A DNA stretch of 64,000 nucleotides from Nitrospira sp. (GCA_016788885.1 JAEURX010000017.1:80520-144519); one strand, 5' to 3'; counted from the stretch's first letter, positions 1 to 9,635 are shown. The notes: generated by a model not told the origin, from the sequence alone. Numbers and translations are program-made.

Positions 1-795
1 ACGTAGTCCGTGTACACCACTGACCAACACCGAAGCCCCCAGAATTATGCTTCCGGCGGCACCTGCACCTAAAACAGCAGACCAGCGTCGTTTCCAGAGC
101 AAAAGCAGTCCCAGTAGCAGGCCATAGTGAGGCTTGAGCAGCAGACATCCCAGCCACATACCTGCCCGAAACTCTCGCCCACCGCGCATGGCTAAATAAA
201 ACTCGGTAATACACCACGCCAGCATGATCTGGATTTGCCCAACATAGAAACTAAGTACCACGGGGTAGGATCCCAGGAATAACAAAATGGTGGTTGGTTT
301 ATCGAGCGATCCACAATGGCTCGCCAACCGCCAGCCAATGATCAGGGCCAAGCACAAATTTAAACAAAACCATAGAGCAAAACTGACCGGTGGTGAAATC
401 CATGTAAACGGTCGAAGTGCCCAGGCGAATATCGGAGGATAGGGGACGGGGCCGACAATAATATCCGCCGTCCATCCTTGATAACTCGGATCGCTGTTAT
501 ACCGATCTAACAATTTTCGGTAGGGGCCGTCCGCAGCCGACAGGTCGTAAATTTGAGAGGAGGCCCCGGAATCCATAACTGCTGACTGGGCGAGGTACAG
601 CGCATAATCGGTGCCCAAATTCAGGAACAGCCCCATCCCCTGGTAGGATCGCCAGACAAAACAGAGACTGCACAAGACCAGTCCGAGTGCCAGGGCACGC
701 AGACACCACATCTTCACGACAGGCGAGATCCGCCCTAACCCTTGGGCCCGCAAAGCGCTCAAGCTCAGACCATGTGTTTCCTGCACTCCCCGCAT
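1..795 (-). CDS. GT87 (DUF2029) family membrane glycosyltransferase, partial
   Basis: The minus strand reads 265 codons from ATG at 795 to the window edge with no stop, so the C-terminus is outside. A GGGGGT stretch sits just upstream of the ATG; a second Met at codon 29 (711) is an alternative. It is very hydrophobic: a first membrane helix around residues 30-47, then a polar loop with GTDYALYLAQS and VPYPPIFAWALRP, then more helices. The motifs GQIQIMLA and KPHYGLLLGLLLLWKRRW are typical of GT87, the polyprenol-phosphate-sugar dependent GT-C enzymes related to mycobacterial PimE. Substrate cannot be read from sequence. Family call is firm; no neighbour informs its role. Confidence 0.85.
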   Translation of the reverse strand, partial: MRGVQETHGLSLSALRAQGLGRISPVVKMWCLRALALGLVLCSLCFVWRSYQGMGLFLNLGTDYALYLAQSAVMDSGASSQIYDLSAADGPYRKLLDRYNSDPSYQGWTADIIVGPVPYPPIFAWALRPFTWISPPVSFALWFCLNLCLALIIGWRLASHCGSLDKPTTILLFLGSYPVVLSFYVGQIQIMLAWCITEFYLAMRGGREFRAGMWLGCLLLKPHYGLLLGLLLLWKRRWSAVLGAGAAGSIILGASVLVSGVHGLR

Positions 796-1186
796 CACTC
801 ACCCCCTAGACCGCCGACTGCACGGGAGGCGATCGGTTGCGACAACATGTTCGTGACCGCAATGGACACGACACGCTCCAAACGATATCGCTGAATGGCT
901 GTATCGACAATCCATCAATAGTTGGGCAACTGACGCGTTGACCTGCTGGCTTGCTTCATCAATCCGGATGTTCCTTGATTTTCATTCACGCCTTAGGCAA
1001 CTAGCTGGGCACAGCATCGTTCACAACACCTTGAGCCCGCTTCCAGCCGTCTCCTGTCCCTCTCCCGGCATCAAGCCTGTACCCCGATAGACGTACCCTT
1101 TTTGCAGACTATCTGACGCTCCAGAAGCGCGATACCCTCAAGACCTGTGTGTGTCCGATAGAACGGTGCCGTAGAAGGAGGCCACG
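796..1186. other. intergenic region, no gene seen
   Basis: This 391-base stretch lies between the divergent GT87 and PilZ-like genes. I see no frame with both a ribosome binding site and protein-like composition, and no clear hairpin. It should hold the promoters of both genes, but I cannot pick a convincing one. Confidence 0.6.
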
Positions 1187-1549
1187 ATGAGGCGAAAGAG
1201 AAACGTGAAATTTCTTGTCCACTGCAGGCTTTCCGGTATGGCCACCGGCTGTGCGGAGCAAGCGCAGATTTATCATCAGGAACAGAGCGCCGTACACCGC
1301 ACAACCTTCCACAGACTGATCGATGGCGACTATCTCGCGATTCAGCTGCACGTTCAGACAGATCGCCGGCCGCTTTCGGTGAGTTTAGCGAAGGTGCTGT
1401 GGATACAGGGGGAGCGATTTGGGGTGGAACTGCTGATCATGGATGCTGATGAGCGCATTCGGCTCGACCAATTCCTCGAAACGACTCTTCCACTAGAGCT
1501 GGAGGTTCAGAGTACACGCTCGGAACTCATTATTAGCGCGGCAGAATAA
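1187..1549 (+). CDS. PilZ-like domain protein
   Basis: 120 residues. ATG at 1187 follows GAAGGAGG with good spacing. The second half (LSVSLAKVLWIQ, GERFGVELL, then ERIRLDQFLE) matches the last strands and C-terminal helix of PilZ domains, which bind cyclic di-GMP. The N-terminus has a basic MRRKR stretch, but I do not see a clean RxxxR plus (D/N)xSxxG signature, so c-di-GMP binding is unproven. It is a stand-alone cytosolic domain of the usual length for single-domain PilZ proteins. It stands alone, divergent from the GT87 gene. Confidence 0.55.
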   Translation: MRRKRNVKFLVHCRLSGMATGCAEQAQIYHQEQSAVHRTTFHRLIDGDYLAIQLHVQTDRRPLSVSLAKVLWIQGERFGVELLIMDADERIRLDQFLETTLPLELEVQSTRSELIISAAE

Positions 1550-1719
1550 GTGACCATCCACGCCAACAAAAATCGTCCACTCAGGTACGGAGGCAGTCAT
1601 TGCACCGCAGGAACGTCCAGAAATGTTTCCCCCCAAGGAGGTACTTCCTTCTGGTCTACCGCAGAGGAGCGTTCGAGTCTAGGCTTACACATAGGCACTG
1701 AACCATGGAGGAACCTACG

Positions 1720-1965
1720 ATGAACTGTTCTCGCTGCACTGGCTGTATGGTCGAAGATTTTCTGTTGGATATGGAGGACTCCTCTGGCCCGATGTGGCTC
1801 CAGGCACGGCGATGCATGAACTGCGGAAATATTGATGAACAGGTGCTGCGGAACAATCGGCTGGCAAAGGAGGCGCAGATCCTTGCCTCGACCGCTCCTG
1901 TTCAAGGGCGAAAAGCCGAGCGCGTCTCTCTGAGTGACGAGGGCATGGCCCATCTCGCCGCTTAG
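1720..1965 (+). CDS. small zinc-ribbon-like protein
   Basis: 81 residues from ATG 1720, chosen because GGAGG at 1707-1711 lies 8 bases upstream; an upstream ATG at 1705 would contain this site inside its own coding sequence. Two CxxC pairs (C3/C6 and C32/C35) plus C9 look like a zinc ribbon. The rest is polar with a helical C-terminus. No catalytic motif is visible and the function is unknown; small CxxC proteins like this often bind nucleic acid or protein partners. Confidence 0.7.
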   Translation: MNCSRCTGCMVEDFLLDMEDSSGPMWLQARRCMNCGNIDEQVLRNNRLAKEAQILASTAPVQGRKAERVSLSDEGMAHLAA

Positions 1966-2028
1966 GGTGACGCCGACTGGTCGGGATAAGCCGACCATAT
2001 TCTTTACCGAATCTGTGGAACGACTAGC

Positions 2029-2208
2029 ATGTCCATTGATGTAGAGCTGGCCCTGATCCTGGGGCTATTCATAATCGGCGCCGTGGTGCTCGCAATCGAC
2101 AACCTTGTGTATGCCTTGTCCAGACGATGGAGTCGTTGGATGCACGAGCGAAAATCCTCGCACCGCTCTCTCCCCTCACCTGGCTCACCCCAGAGAAAAC
2201 GGTTGTAA
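2029..2208 (+). CDS. small single-pass membrane protein (hypothetical)
   Basis: 59 codons from ATG 2029 to TAA 2206-2208. Residues about 7-30 are one continuous hydrophobic helix (ALILGLFIIGAVVLAI), followed by a basic tail (SRRWSRW, HERK, PQRKRL), giving an inside-positive topology with a cytosolic C-terminus. The ribosome binding site is weak (GTGGAA). The membrane helix and clean basic tail favour a real gene. It could also be a chance hydrophobic frame. Confidence 0.45.
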   Translation: MSIDVELALILGLFIIGAVVLAIDNLVYALSRRWSRWMHERKSSHRSLPSPGSPQRKRL

Positions 2209-2335
2209 CGGAATGTGCGGACATTCAATGGCTCAGCATCACATCGGCACACGACAGGCACTCGCGCGCGACACCAATCCATAGTCGGAGGCTTATTCAA
2301 CAAGTCTTGTGGTCGAGAGACGAAAGGAGGTTTTA

Positions 2336-2485
2336 GTGCCAGGTCCCACATCCAAAACAGTCCGACGCGGAACGTCGCATGCAGAACGCCGTGACGGCAT
2401 TCCACAGACGCTTCTCTTTCTTATCCTCAAACAGCTAGAGGGACATCCGTCAGGTGCCAGCAACCAACAGGATACCCTCAAATGA
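2336..2485 (+). CDS. short ORF translationally coupled to the downstream membrane gene
   Basis: 49 codons starting with GTG at 2336, right after an excellent AAAGGAGG site at 2324-2330. It ends with TGA at 2483-2485, overlapping the ATG (2482) of the next gene as ATGA. The product is basic at the N-terminus (SKTVRRGTSHAERRDG) with a short hydrophobic patch (TLLFLILKQLE). I recognise no family. The strong start site and the 4-base coupling overlap suggest it is translated, either as a small protein or as a leader setting translation of the next gene. Confidence 0.5.
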   Translation: MPGPTSKTVRRGTSHAERRDGIPQTLLFLILKQLEGHPSGASNQQDTLK

Positions 2486-2853
2486 CCTCCTGGCACTTGA
2501 CGGTATTGCGAGACGCGGCCATTGTCTATGGACTCACGTTTGCCGCAGGAATCGGCATGGCCCTAGCCGGAATCACACTCCAGAGTGATCCAGCGGCCGC
2601 GTACTTGTCGAACCTGCTGTCAGGAGCCCTTGGCTTTTTAATGTCTGGAATTCGCGCCGTCTCTTACCGGGTCGAACACCTCGCCTGGGTGGCGGCAACC
2701 CTCTGGGCATGCAACCTCATCAACATCGTTCTGGGGTTCCAGAGCACCAGATCCTGGATCCACAGTGGCCTCACGGTTATCCTCATGGCCGTTCTTGGCG
2801 GAACCCTTTCCATGATACTCGCGCTTGCCCCGACACCCAGTCGGCCACGCTGA
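2482..2853 (+). CDS. four-helix integral membrane protein (hypothetical)
   Basis: 123 residues with about four membrane helices (residues ~10-32, 43-58, 66-85, 95-115) and short loops. Its ATG overlaps the stop of the preceding 49-codon ORF, and it has no good ribosome binding site of its own, so translation probably depends on that ORF. No family is recognised. Length and helix spacing resemble small inner-membrane proteins of unknown function. Confidence 0.6.
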   Translation: MTSWHLTVLRDAAIVYGLTFAAGIGMALAGITLQSDPAAAYLSNLLSGALGFLMSGIRAVSYRVEHLAWVAATLWACNLINIVLGFQSTRSWIHSGLTVILMAVLGGTLSMILALAPTPSRPR

Positions 2854-2997
2854 ATCCGACCCATGCACTGCCCATCCGCCAGGAAACAATTCTGATGGAT
2901 CACTTACTTTTGTGACGGCAGGAGCTTCTAGAAATAGGCTTGCGACCGCTGGAAAGACCCGTCGAGGAGTAGTGGCGGCTCAGTCTGACTGTTGGGC

Positions 2998-4431
2998 TTA
3001 TTTCTGAGTTGCCGATGTCGGCCGTGATGGCTCAGCCGGTGACTGCCCCTCTGGCATCCATCCCCCACCAAGCGCCTTATACAACTGAACAATCGATACC
3101 AGATGCAACCGATGTGTTCCCATGAGTGCCAACTCGGCGTCAAAGAGATTGCGTTGCGCAATCAAGACATCCAAGTAATTTGCCAACCCGCCCTTATAGC
3201 GTAGGTTGGCAAGGCTTAGTGCTGACCGCAACGCTTCGACCTGTTGCAACTGTGCGGCGCGCTGGTCGCGTACTGTCCTTACCGCGACCAAAGAATCCTC
3301 CACTTCCTTAAATGCCACCAACACCGATTGCTCGTATTGGGCCACCGCCTGTCGCGCTTGTGCCTCTGCAGCTTTCTGTTGGAATCCAAGGATTTGCGCA
3401 TTCAATAACGGGGCAGCCAAACCGGGCCCGGCGACCCCGAATGCCGTCTCATTGGCCACCAACCGAGACAAGTGCGGGCTCGCTACCCCTAGAATCCCGG
3501 TAATACTCAATTTGGGAAACCGGTCGGCCTTGGCCATTCCGATTCGGGCCGTGGCAGCGGCCAGATCTTGTTCGGCCTGCAAAATATCCGGACGCCGTTG
3601 AAGGAGCTCGGAAGGAAGCCCGGGTGGCACCTCTGGCGGCATGACCTGATCGGTAAGTGAATGCCCGCGTGCGATCCGCCCGGGGTTTCGGCCCAGCAAT
3701 ACACTCAACTGATTTTCCTTCTGCACCTTTTGCCGCTCGAACTCTGCGGCCTTAGCCGCGGCATTGGCCCGTTCAGCCTCGAACTGATCGGCATCGAGCT
3801 TGGAGATCATGCCCTGTCGCAAGCGAGCCTGCGCAATCCTGACCGATTCTTCCCAGGATTTGAGAGTGCGGTGGGCAATGTCGAGCTGCATGTCAAACTG
3901 CAACAAGTCGAAGTAGGCCTCGGCCACGCCACTGACCAGCTGCAACACAATGGCACGTCGATTTTCCTCTCGAGACAAGAGATCGCCCCGCGCCGCCTCA
4001 TTGGACCGGCGAATTCGTCCCCAGATATCGATCTCCCAGGACAGATTCCCTTGCAAGTAATAGTTGAACGGGTTGGGAAATCCGGGGAAGAGAAAGTTGC
4101 TCTTACGACCGAAGAGCGGAGCGTTAGCCGTCACATTCATTTGCGGAGCGAAGTCGGTCTTCGCGACAAACAATCGGGCCTGAAATTCTTCGACCGCCGC
4201 CGCGGCACGCTTGAGGTCTTTGTTTTCCTCCAACGCCGTCCTAATCAGCTTTTGAAGTTCTTGGTCCTTCAGCAACTCCCACCAGGGCGTATTGGCTATG
4301 GACGCGGCTTCACCGCCAGGCCCCGCCATGCGGAATGCATCAGGAGTCGTGGCATCAGGTCGGGTGAAATCAGGGCCGACCGCACAGGCCGCCAGAAGAG
4401 TCGAAGAAAGCACCAAGGCCAATCTACGCAT
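2998..4431 (-). CDS. RND efflux outer-membrane lipoprotein channel (OprM/NodT family), system 1
   Basis: 477 residues from ATG 4431, a TolC-family outer-membrane factor. The signal peptide ends in the lipobox LLAAC, lipidated at C16, followed by AVGPDFTRP as in OprM/NodT proteins. Two OEP repeats follow with typical motifs (NPFNYYLQGNLSWEIDIWG; RYKGGLANYLDVL; RRPDILQAEQDL). A start at 4461 is possible, but the system-2 paralogue (17413-18885) has exactly the same signal-peptide length when 4431 is used. The gene overlaps the pump gene by 8 bases. Last gene of the adaptor-pump-channel operon. Confidence 0.95.
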   Translation of the reverse strand: MRRLALVLSSTLLAACAVGPDFTRPDATTPDAFRMAGPGGEAASIANTPWWELLKDQELQKLIRTALEENKDLKRAAAAVEEFQARLFVAKTDFAPQMNVTANAPLFGRKSNFLFPGFPNPFNYYLQGNLSWEIDIWGRIRRSNEAARGDLLSREENRRAIVLQLVSGVAEAYFDLLQFDMQLDIAHRTLKSWEESVRIAQARLRQGMISKLDADQFEAERANAAAKAAEFERQKVQKENQLSVLLGRNPGRIARGHSLTDQVMPPEVPPGLPSELLQRRPDILQAEQDLAAATARIGMAKADRFPKLSITGILGVASPHLSRLVANETAFGVAGPGLAAPLLNAQILGFQQKAAEAQARQAVAQYEQSVLVAFKEVEDSLVAVRTVRDQRAAQLQQVEALRSALSLANLRYKGGLANYLDVLIAQRNLFDAELALMGTHRLHLVSIVQLYKALGGGWMPEGQSPAEPSRPTSATQK

Positions 4432-7400
4432 GCTGATAATCACGCTCCTTTTCAGGTTCATCCGGCCCCTTGTGGATGGAAGGAGGAATCTGATTTTTCT
4501 GACTACGACTCAGCGAACGAATCAACACAAAGAACAGCGGCACAAAGAAAATTGCGAGGAACGTGGCGGCCAACATTCCACCGAAGACCCCCGTCCCAAT
4601 TGAGTTTCGACTGGCAGCTCCGGCGCCGGTCGCAATCACCAAGGGAACGACACCAAGAATGAAGGCCATTGACGTCATGACGATCGGGCGGAACCGGAGC
4701 TTGGCCGCCTCGATAGTCCCCTCCAGCAAGTGATGACCTTCCTCATACCGTTTGTTGGCAAACTCCACGATGAGAATGGCATTCTTCGCCGAAAGGCCGA
4801 TGAGCGTGACCAGACCGATCTGGAAATAGATGTCATTCGTCATCCCCTTCAACCAGACGGCGCTCAATGCGCCGAACAAGCCGATCGGAACCGCGAGGAT
4901 GACCGCAAAGGGAACCACCCAACTTTCATATTGCGCCGCCAATACCAGAAACACCATCAACAACCCAAAGCCGAAGGCATACAGCGATTGATTGCCGACC
5001 ATGCGTTCCTGATAGGAAATGCCACTCCAATCGATTCCATATCCTTGCGGTACCAGGACCTCCTTCCCCAATTTATCAAGCGCATCCAACACCTGCCCAG
5101 AGCTCACCCCCGGCGCGGCCGAGCCCAGCACGAGCGCCGTATTGTATCCATTGAAATGGGTCACAGGATCGGGACCGCTGCTGAACTCCGTATTCACGAC
5201 CGTATCCAAAGGAATCATGGTTGGTCCCTGCGCGCCAACGGCCCGCACATAAATCTTGGAAATATCGTCCGGTGTTGAGCGATATTGCGCCTCAGCCTCT
5301 GTCTGTACGCGAAAGACGCGACCGAACTTGACGAAGTCATTGATGTATAGGTTGCCGAAATAGGCCTGCAACGTATCAAAAACCTCCGAAATAGGCACGC
5401 CTAACGCTTTGGCGCGCTCGCGGTTTACTTTGGCGAAAATTCGCGGAGCACTGACGCGAAAGCTGGTTCCGATGGCACCGATCGCCGGATTCTGCCGCGC
5501 TTTGGCCACAAACTCCTGCGCCACCGCCGAGAATTTATTGAAGTCGCCGCCGCTGGGATCTTGGAGCTGTATGGAAAACCCACCCGTTGCGCCGAGTCCT
5601 CGGATCGACGGCGCGTTAAAGGCCAGGATCAACGCTTCCGGAATCTTCGCAAATTCACCATAGGCCGCACCGATCAACGATTTGACATGTTGCTGCGGTG
5701 CCGTCCGCTCATCCCAATGCCTCAGCGGAACAAACATGGTCGCCGCATTGGGGCCACGTGTACTGAACACGAAATTTTGACCCGAAAGCGCATCCGTTGA
5801 ATGAATCGCCGGATTGGCCAAAAAGTAGCTTTCGATCTTGCTCAATACCGTATCCGTACGCTGCTTCGAGGCCCCATCCGGTAGTTGCACGATCGTGATG
5901 AAATATCCCTGGTCTTCTTCCGGCAAAAAACTATTCGGAATGATCCTGAACAACAGAAACACCCCGACAAGAAGGACGGCGAATACCGCAACCGACAGCA
6001 CACGCCGCGTCAGCGCCATCCCGACCGTCGAGATATAGCGCCCCTGCATCCAGGAAAAGGTCCGGTTGAACAAACCAAACAGTCCATGATGCCGTTCTTC
6101 GCCCGGCTTGAGGACCAGGGCGCAGAGGGCAGGGCTGAGCGTCAACGCCACAAAACCTGAAATAATAACGGCAATGGAAATCGTGATGGCGAATTGCTTG
6201 TAGAGCTCCCCGGTGATACCGCCGAGAAAGCCGACGGGCACGAACACCGCGCACAACACCAGCACAATGGCGATCACCGGCCCTGTCACTTCTTCCATTG
6301 CCCGCTTGGCGGCGTTCTTCGCCGAAAGCTTGCCCTGGGTCATGTGCCGTTCGCAATTTTCCACGACGACGATGGCATCGTCCACCACGATGCCGATGGC
6401 CAGGACCATCCCGAACAAGGTCAGGGTATTGATCGAGAACCCCAGCGCCTGCATGCCGGCGAACGTGCCGATCAGAGACACCGGCACCGCCACACCTGGT
6501 ATCAACGTCGCGCGCCAGCTTTGCAAGAAGAGGTACACCACCAGGATGACGAGCACCATCGCCTCGCCCAGCGTCTTCACCACCTCTTTGATGGAGACTT
6601 CGATAAAGCGGGTGGTGTCATACGGAATGTCGTACGACACGCCGGTGGGAAACCCTTTGGACACCTCTGCCAATTCAGCGCGAACCCGCTTCACCGTTTC
6701 CAGCGCGTTCGCCCCCGGTGAAAGGAACGTCAACAGAAACACGTTCGGCTTGCCGTTCCAGCGCCCTTCCAGCGTATAGGATTGCGCTCCCAGTTCAACA
6801 CGGGCGACGTCCTTCAACCGGACCATGGACCCATTGGGCATGGCGCGGACGATCATCTCCTCGAAGTCCTTCACTTCCGTGAGGCGGCCTTGCGTAATGA
6901 CGGGAATCGTCAGCTCGGTGCCCTTCAACGCCGGCTCCCGCCCGATAGTCCCGGCGGGAAAATCACGGTTCTGCTCGCGAACGACATTCGCAATGTCCGT
7001 CGGCGTGAGGCTAAGTTGAGCCATGCGAATCGGGTCCAGAATCAGCCGCATTGAATAATTCTGGGACCCGAACACGATCGCATTCCCCACGCCACGAAGG
7101 CGCTTCAGGTTGTCGAGGACGCGAAGAATCGCATAATTGGAAAGATAGACCGTGTCATGCGTCGGATCGGTCGAACTCAACGCGACGACGGCCAACAGGT
7201 CCGGCGAAACCTTGTTGATGCTGATGCCTTGCCGGACGACTTCGGGCGGCAGCTGGGGCTCCGCGAGTTTCACCCGATTCTGCGTCTGGACCTGCGCGAT
7301 ATCGACATCCGTGCCGATTTCGAAGGTCAACTTGATCGACATGTGCCCGTCGTTCGTACTGGTGGAATCGTAGTACAGCAGGTTGTCGATGCCGGGGAGT

Positions 7401-7606
7401 TGCACTTCAATCGGCCGCGCCACCGAATCGGCCAGAATTTCCGCGTTGGCGCCGGGATAGTCGGCTTCGATCTGCACAACGGGAGGAGTGATTTCGGGGA
7501 ACTGGGCGATCGGGAGCGCCTGCAAGGCGACTAAGCCGATCACCACGATGACGATCGACAATACCGAAGCAAAAATCGGGCGATCGATAAAGAAATGCGA
7601 GATCAC
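4424..7606 (-). CDS. RND efflux pump permease, HAE1 (AcrB-like), system 1
   Basis: 1060 residues, the usual length for AcrB/MexB. The N-terminus FFIDRPIFASVLS and the early QLPIAQFPEI-type segment (ALPIAQFPEITPP) are classic. TM4 has the proton-relay pair in GIVVDDAIVVVENCERH and TM10 has the matching lysine in LSAKNAILIVEFAN. Two large periplasmic porter/docking loops lie between TM1-2 and TM7-8. It is a proton-driven exporter of hydrophobic or amphiphilic compounds across both membranes. ATG 7606 overlaps the adaptor stop as ATGA. Substrate is unknown; no regulator gene is adjacent. Confidence 0.96.
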   Translation of the reverse strand: MISHFFIDRPIFASVLSIVIVVIGLVALQALPIAQFPEITPPVVQIEADYPGANAEILADSVARPIEVQLPGIDNLLYYDSTSTNDGHMSIKLTFEIGTDVDIAQVQTQNRVKLAEPQLPPEVVRQGISINKVSPDLLAVVALSSTDPTHDTVYLSNYAILRVLDNLKRLRGVGNAIVFGSQNYSMRLILDPIRMAQLSLTPTDIANVVREQNRDFPAGTIGREPALKGTELTIPVITQGRLTEVKDFEEMIVRAMPNGSMVRLKDVARVELGAQSYTLEGRWNGKPNVFLLTFLSPGANALETVKRVRAELAEVSKGFPTGVSYDIPYDTTRFIEVSIKEVVKTLGEAMVLVILVVYLFLQSWRATLIPGVAVPVSLIGTFAGMQALGFSINTLTLFGMVLAIGIVVDDAIVVVENCERHMTQGKLSAKNAAKRAMEEVTGPVIAIVLVLCAVFVPVGFLGGITGELYKQFAITISIAVIISGFVALTLSPALCALVLKPGEERHHGLFGLFNRTFSWMQGRYISTVGMALTRRVLSVAVFAVLLVGVFLLFRIIPNSFLPEEDQGYFITIVQLPDGASKQRTDTVLSKIESYFLANPAIHSTDALSGQNFVFSTRGPNAATMFVPLRHWDERTAPQQHVKSLIGAAYGEFAKIPEALILAFNAPSIRGLGATGGFSIQLQDPSGGDFNKFSAVAQEFVAKARQNPAIGAIGTSFRVSAPRIFAKVNRERAKALGVPISEVFDTLQAYFGNLYINDFVKFGRVFRVQTEAEAQYRSTPDDISKIYVRAVGAQGPTMIPLDTVVNTEFSSGPDPVTHFNGYNTALVLGSAAPGVSSGQVLDALDKLGKEVLVPQGYGIDWSGISYQERMVGNQSLYAFGFGLLMVFLVLAAQYESWVVPFAVILAVPIGLFGALSAVWLKGMTNDIYFQIGLVTLIGLSAKNAILIVEFANKRYEEGHHLLEGTIEAAKLRFRPIVMTSMAFILGVVPLVIATGAGAASRNSIGTGVFGGMLAATFLAIFFVPLFFVLIRSLSRSQKNQIPPSIHKGPDEPEKERDYQHA

Positions 7607-8799
7607 GAAGCGCGCTCCGGCTGCGTCGGAGGAGCAGTCGGAACGGTCGAGGCACCGGCGGCGGGAACCGGCACAGGTTTCACCGGCGCCCCGGGCGCGA
7701 TTTTATGCAGGCCCTCTACAATAATGCGATCGCCGACATGTACCCCTTCTTCGACAATCCACTGGTTCCCCTGCCAACTCGTCGCCACAATCTCCCGCAT
7801 CTCAACTTTATCGTCCTTGCCCACAACGAACACGATGGAACCCTTTGCGCCCTGCTGCACCGCGCGTTGCGGCACCAGGATCGCGCCGGTCTTGAGGGTG
7901 CCCTTGAACCGCACCCGCACGAACTGTCCCGGCAACAACACCCGGTCCGGATTGGGAAATACCACCCGCGCCTGCCTCGATCCCGTGTCGGTTTTCAAAC
8001 CCACATCGAGCAGATCCAACACGCCTTCATGCTGGTAGGTCGTTCCGTCGACAAACGTGAGCACGCCGCGCAATTGGTACACACCGGGATGCTGAATGCG
8101 TTTGGCATCGGTATCGCGCCTGCGTTTCAGCAAAAAACTCTCCGGCGCACTGACGATCACATACATGGGATCGACTTGATGAATCATGGTCAGCAAGTCC
8201 GTTTGTGCCGACACCAATCGGCCTTCATACACACGAGTGCGTTCGATCATCCCGCTGATAGGCGCGATGATCAGCGTATTATCGAGATCGAATTTGGCTT
8301 TGACGAGTTCCGCCTTCGCGCCTTCGAGGGCGGCTTTCGCGGCCAGTTCTTCCGCCACCGCATCATCCACATCCTTGGTACTCACGGCCTGTTCCGCCAA
8401 CAGCGGTTTCACGCGGGCTAAATTCTGCTTAGCCTGGACAAGGCGCGCTTCGGACTGAGCCACTTTCGCCTTCGCGCTCAGCATCGCGGCATGGAAGGGC
8501 ACGGGATCGATTTGATAGAGGCGATCGCCTTTCTTGACGTCGCGGCCTTCCTTGAAAAACCACTGTTTCAAAATGCCGGTCACCTGGGAGCGTATTTCCA
8601 CGGGGCGGGACGACTCCGCCTGTCCGATGAACTCCGGTTCGTCAGGCACATCCTGAGCAGCCGCCACCACAATTCCCACTTCCGGAACCTGGGGTGCCGG
8701 CGCGGAACCGGCTTCCTGCTTGCACCCCGGCAGAAGGGCCAACGCGAGCCACCCGCACACCATCGGGACTACCGTGGACCATTGCCGTCGCCTCACCAT
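7603..8799 (-). CDS. RND efflux periplasmic adaptor (AcrA/HlyD family), system 1
   Basis: 398 residues, a membrane-fusion protein linking the RND pump to the outer-membrane channel. A signal peptide ends in LLPGC (lipid anchor at C26). The barrel-sandwich half motifs are clear (SQVTGILKQWFFKEGRDVKKGD and IIAPISGMIERTRVYEGRLV), separated by a hairpin of coiled helices (~residues 100-170). The start at 8799 has GGGAGT upstream. The C-terminal tail is Pro/Ala-rich. First gene of the operon. Confidence 0.95.
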   Translation of the reverse strand: MVRRRQWSTVVPMVCGWLALALLPGCKQEAGSAPAPQVPEVGIVVAAAQDVPDEPEFIGQAESSRPVEIRSQVTGILKQWFFKEGRDVKKGDRLYQIDPVPFHAAMLSAKAKVAQSEARLVQAKQNLARVKPLLAEQAVSTKDVDDAVAEELAAKAALEGAKAELVKAKFDLDNTLIIAPISGMIERTRVYEGRLVSAQTDLLTMIHQVDPMYVIVSAPESFLLKRRRDTDAKRIQHPGVYQLRGVLTFVDGTTYQHEGVLDLLDVGLKTDTGSRQARVVFPNPDRVLLPGQFVRVRFKGTLKTGAILVPQRAVQQGAKGSIVFVVGKDDKVEMREIVATSWQGNQWIVEEGVHVGDRIIVEGLHKIAPGAPVKPVPVPAAGASTVPTAPPTQPERAS

Positions 8800-9127
8800 G
8801 CGTACTCCCTGCTCACAATCGGAATGACTGGACGCGCTGCCATCAACGCGAGTTCATCTTACTGGTTGGCCGTCATGTAAGCAACGGAGGCACAGCCTGC
8901 TCAAGCCTCTGCGAAGGAGCAATCCTCTGCACAGAGTTGCAGCCCGACCGCGTCAGAATGAGGCAGGCGATGGCACGGGAATGTGGGCACTGAAACTGGT
9001 CGCACTCCTCCTGTTACATTCACGATGCCGATGACGGGATGGCAGCCTCGATCGAAGGTAGCGGAAGAGCGCGCTCTTCTCACACACAGGTGAAGGCGCT
9101 CTCCGCCCCCGTCAGCCATCTGGAGCA
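8800..9127. other. intergenic region upstream of efflux operon 1
   Basis: 328 bases between the lipoprotein gene and the efflux operon, both on the minus strand. It holds the perfect 16-base palindrome listed at 9064-9079 and must hold the operon 1 promoter unless transcription reads through from upstream. No convincing coding frame is present. Confidence 0.6.
9064..9079 (-). terminator. perfect palindrome, possible terminator stem
   Basis: GAAGAGCG at 9064-9071 is followed directly by its reverse complement CGCTCTTC at 9072-9079. It lies about 50 bases after the stop of the minus-strand lipoprotein gene, so it may form a terminator hairpin (6-base stem, CGCG loop). There is no U-tract, so an operator is also possible. 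Confidence 0.35.
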
Positions 9128-9562
9128 TCACTTGAGCGACTGCACCGTCTCCCGAAGTTCCTTCAATTCGGCTGCGAGCAAATCCAAGTGCTGATCGCGC
9201 TGTGGCTGATCATCCTTGAACTTCCATAGCCGTTTGAAGATCGCCGCCAGTTCCTTTTTATGAGTAACCGCCAACGCATACGTCGGCGTCTTGCGTTGCG
9301 CATCCGTCACCCCACAAAACGAATCATCCAATGCATGGAACTGATTGTGCAGATCATCAAACGCCGCATCAACCCCTTTCCCGCCCTTCGCTTTCGAGGC
9401 AGTGGCCTCCATCATGCTGGTCAGGTTCACGAGGGTCTCCGCTCCATTCGCGCCCTTGGCCTGTGTCGCGTAGTCGCCGGCACGTGGATAAAACAGGTAG
9501 CTACACCCGCTCAGCGTGGTCAGCATGAGCGCCGTCATGAGCAATCCGGTCACACGTTGCAT
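9128..9562 (-). CDS. small lipoprotein of unknown function
   Basis: 144 residues from ATG 9562, supported by AAAGGAGG upstream. The signal peptide ends in TLSGC, a lipobox at C20. The mature part is mostly helical and polar, with predicted coiled segments near the C-terminus (LLAAELKELRETVQSLK). No known domain is recognised. It is the last gene of the twelve-gene minus-strand run, and its position after DUF1579 and YCII genes suggests an envelope partner, which is only inference. Confidence 0.75.
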   Translation of the reverse strand: MQRVTGLLMTALMLTTLSGCSYLFYPRAGDYATQAKGANGAETLVNLTSMMEATASKAKGGKGVDAAFDDLHNQFHALDDSFCGVTDAQRKTPTYALAVTHKKELAAIFKRLWKFKDDQPQRDQHLDLLAAELKELRETVQSLK

Positions 9563-9635
9563 GGCTTCCTCCTTTGCCGGATTAGGATACCCGCCTGGGC
9601 AAGCATCTCGTTGCCATGAGGGTATCGCAAAACGC

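Noticed and set aside
3661..4662. 333-codon open frame on the + strand
   Set aside because: Antisense to the outer-membrane channel and pump genes; no family features.
8971..8990. TGGCAC-type sigma-54 promoter candidate
   Set aside because: TGGCACGGG resembles the -24 element, but the bases at the -12 position are TG, not GC, so it is not a convincing sigma-54 site.
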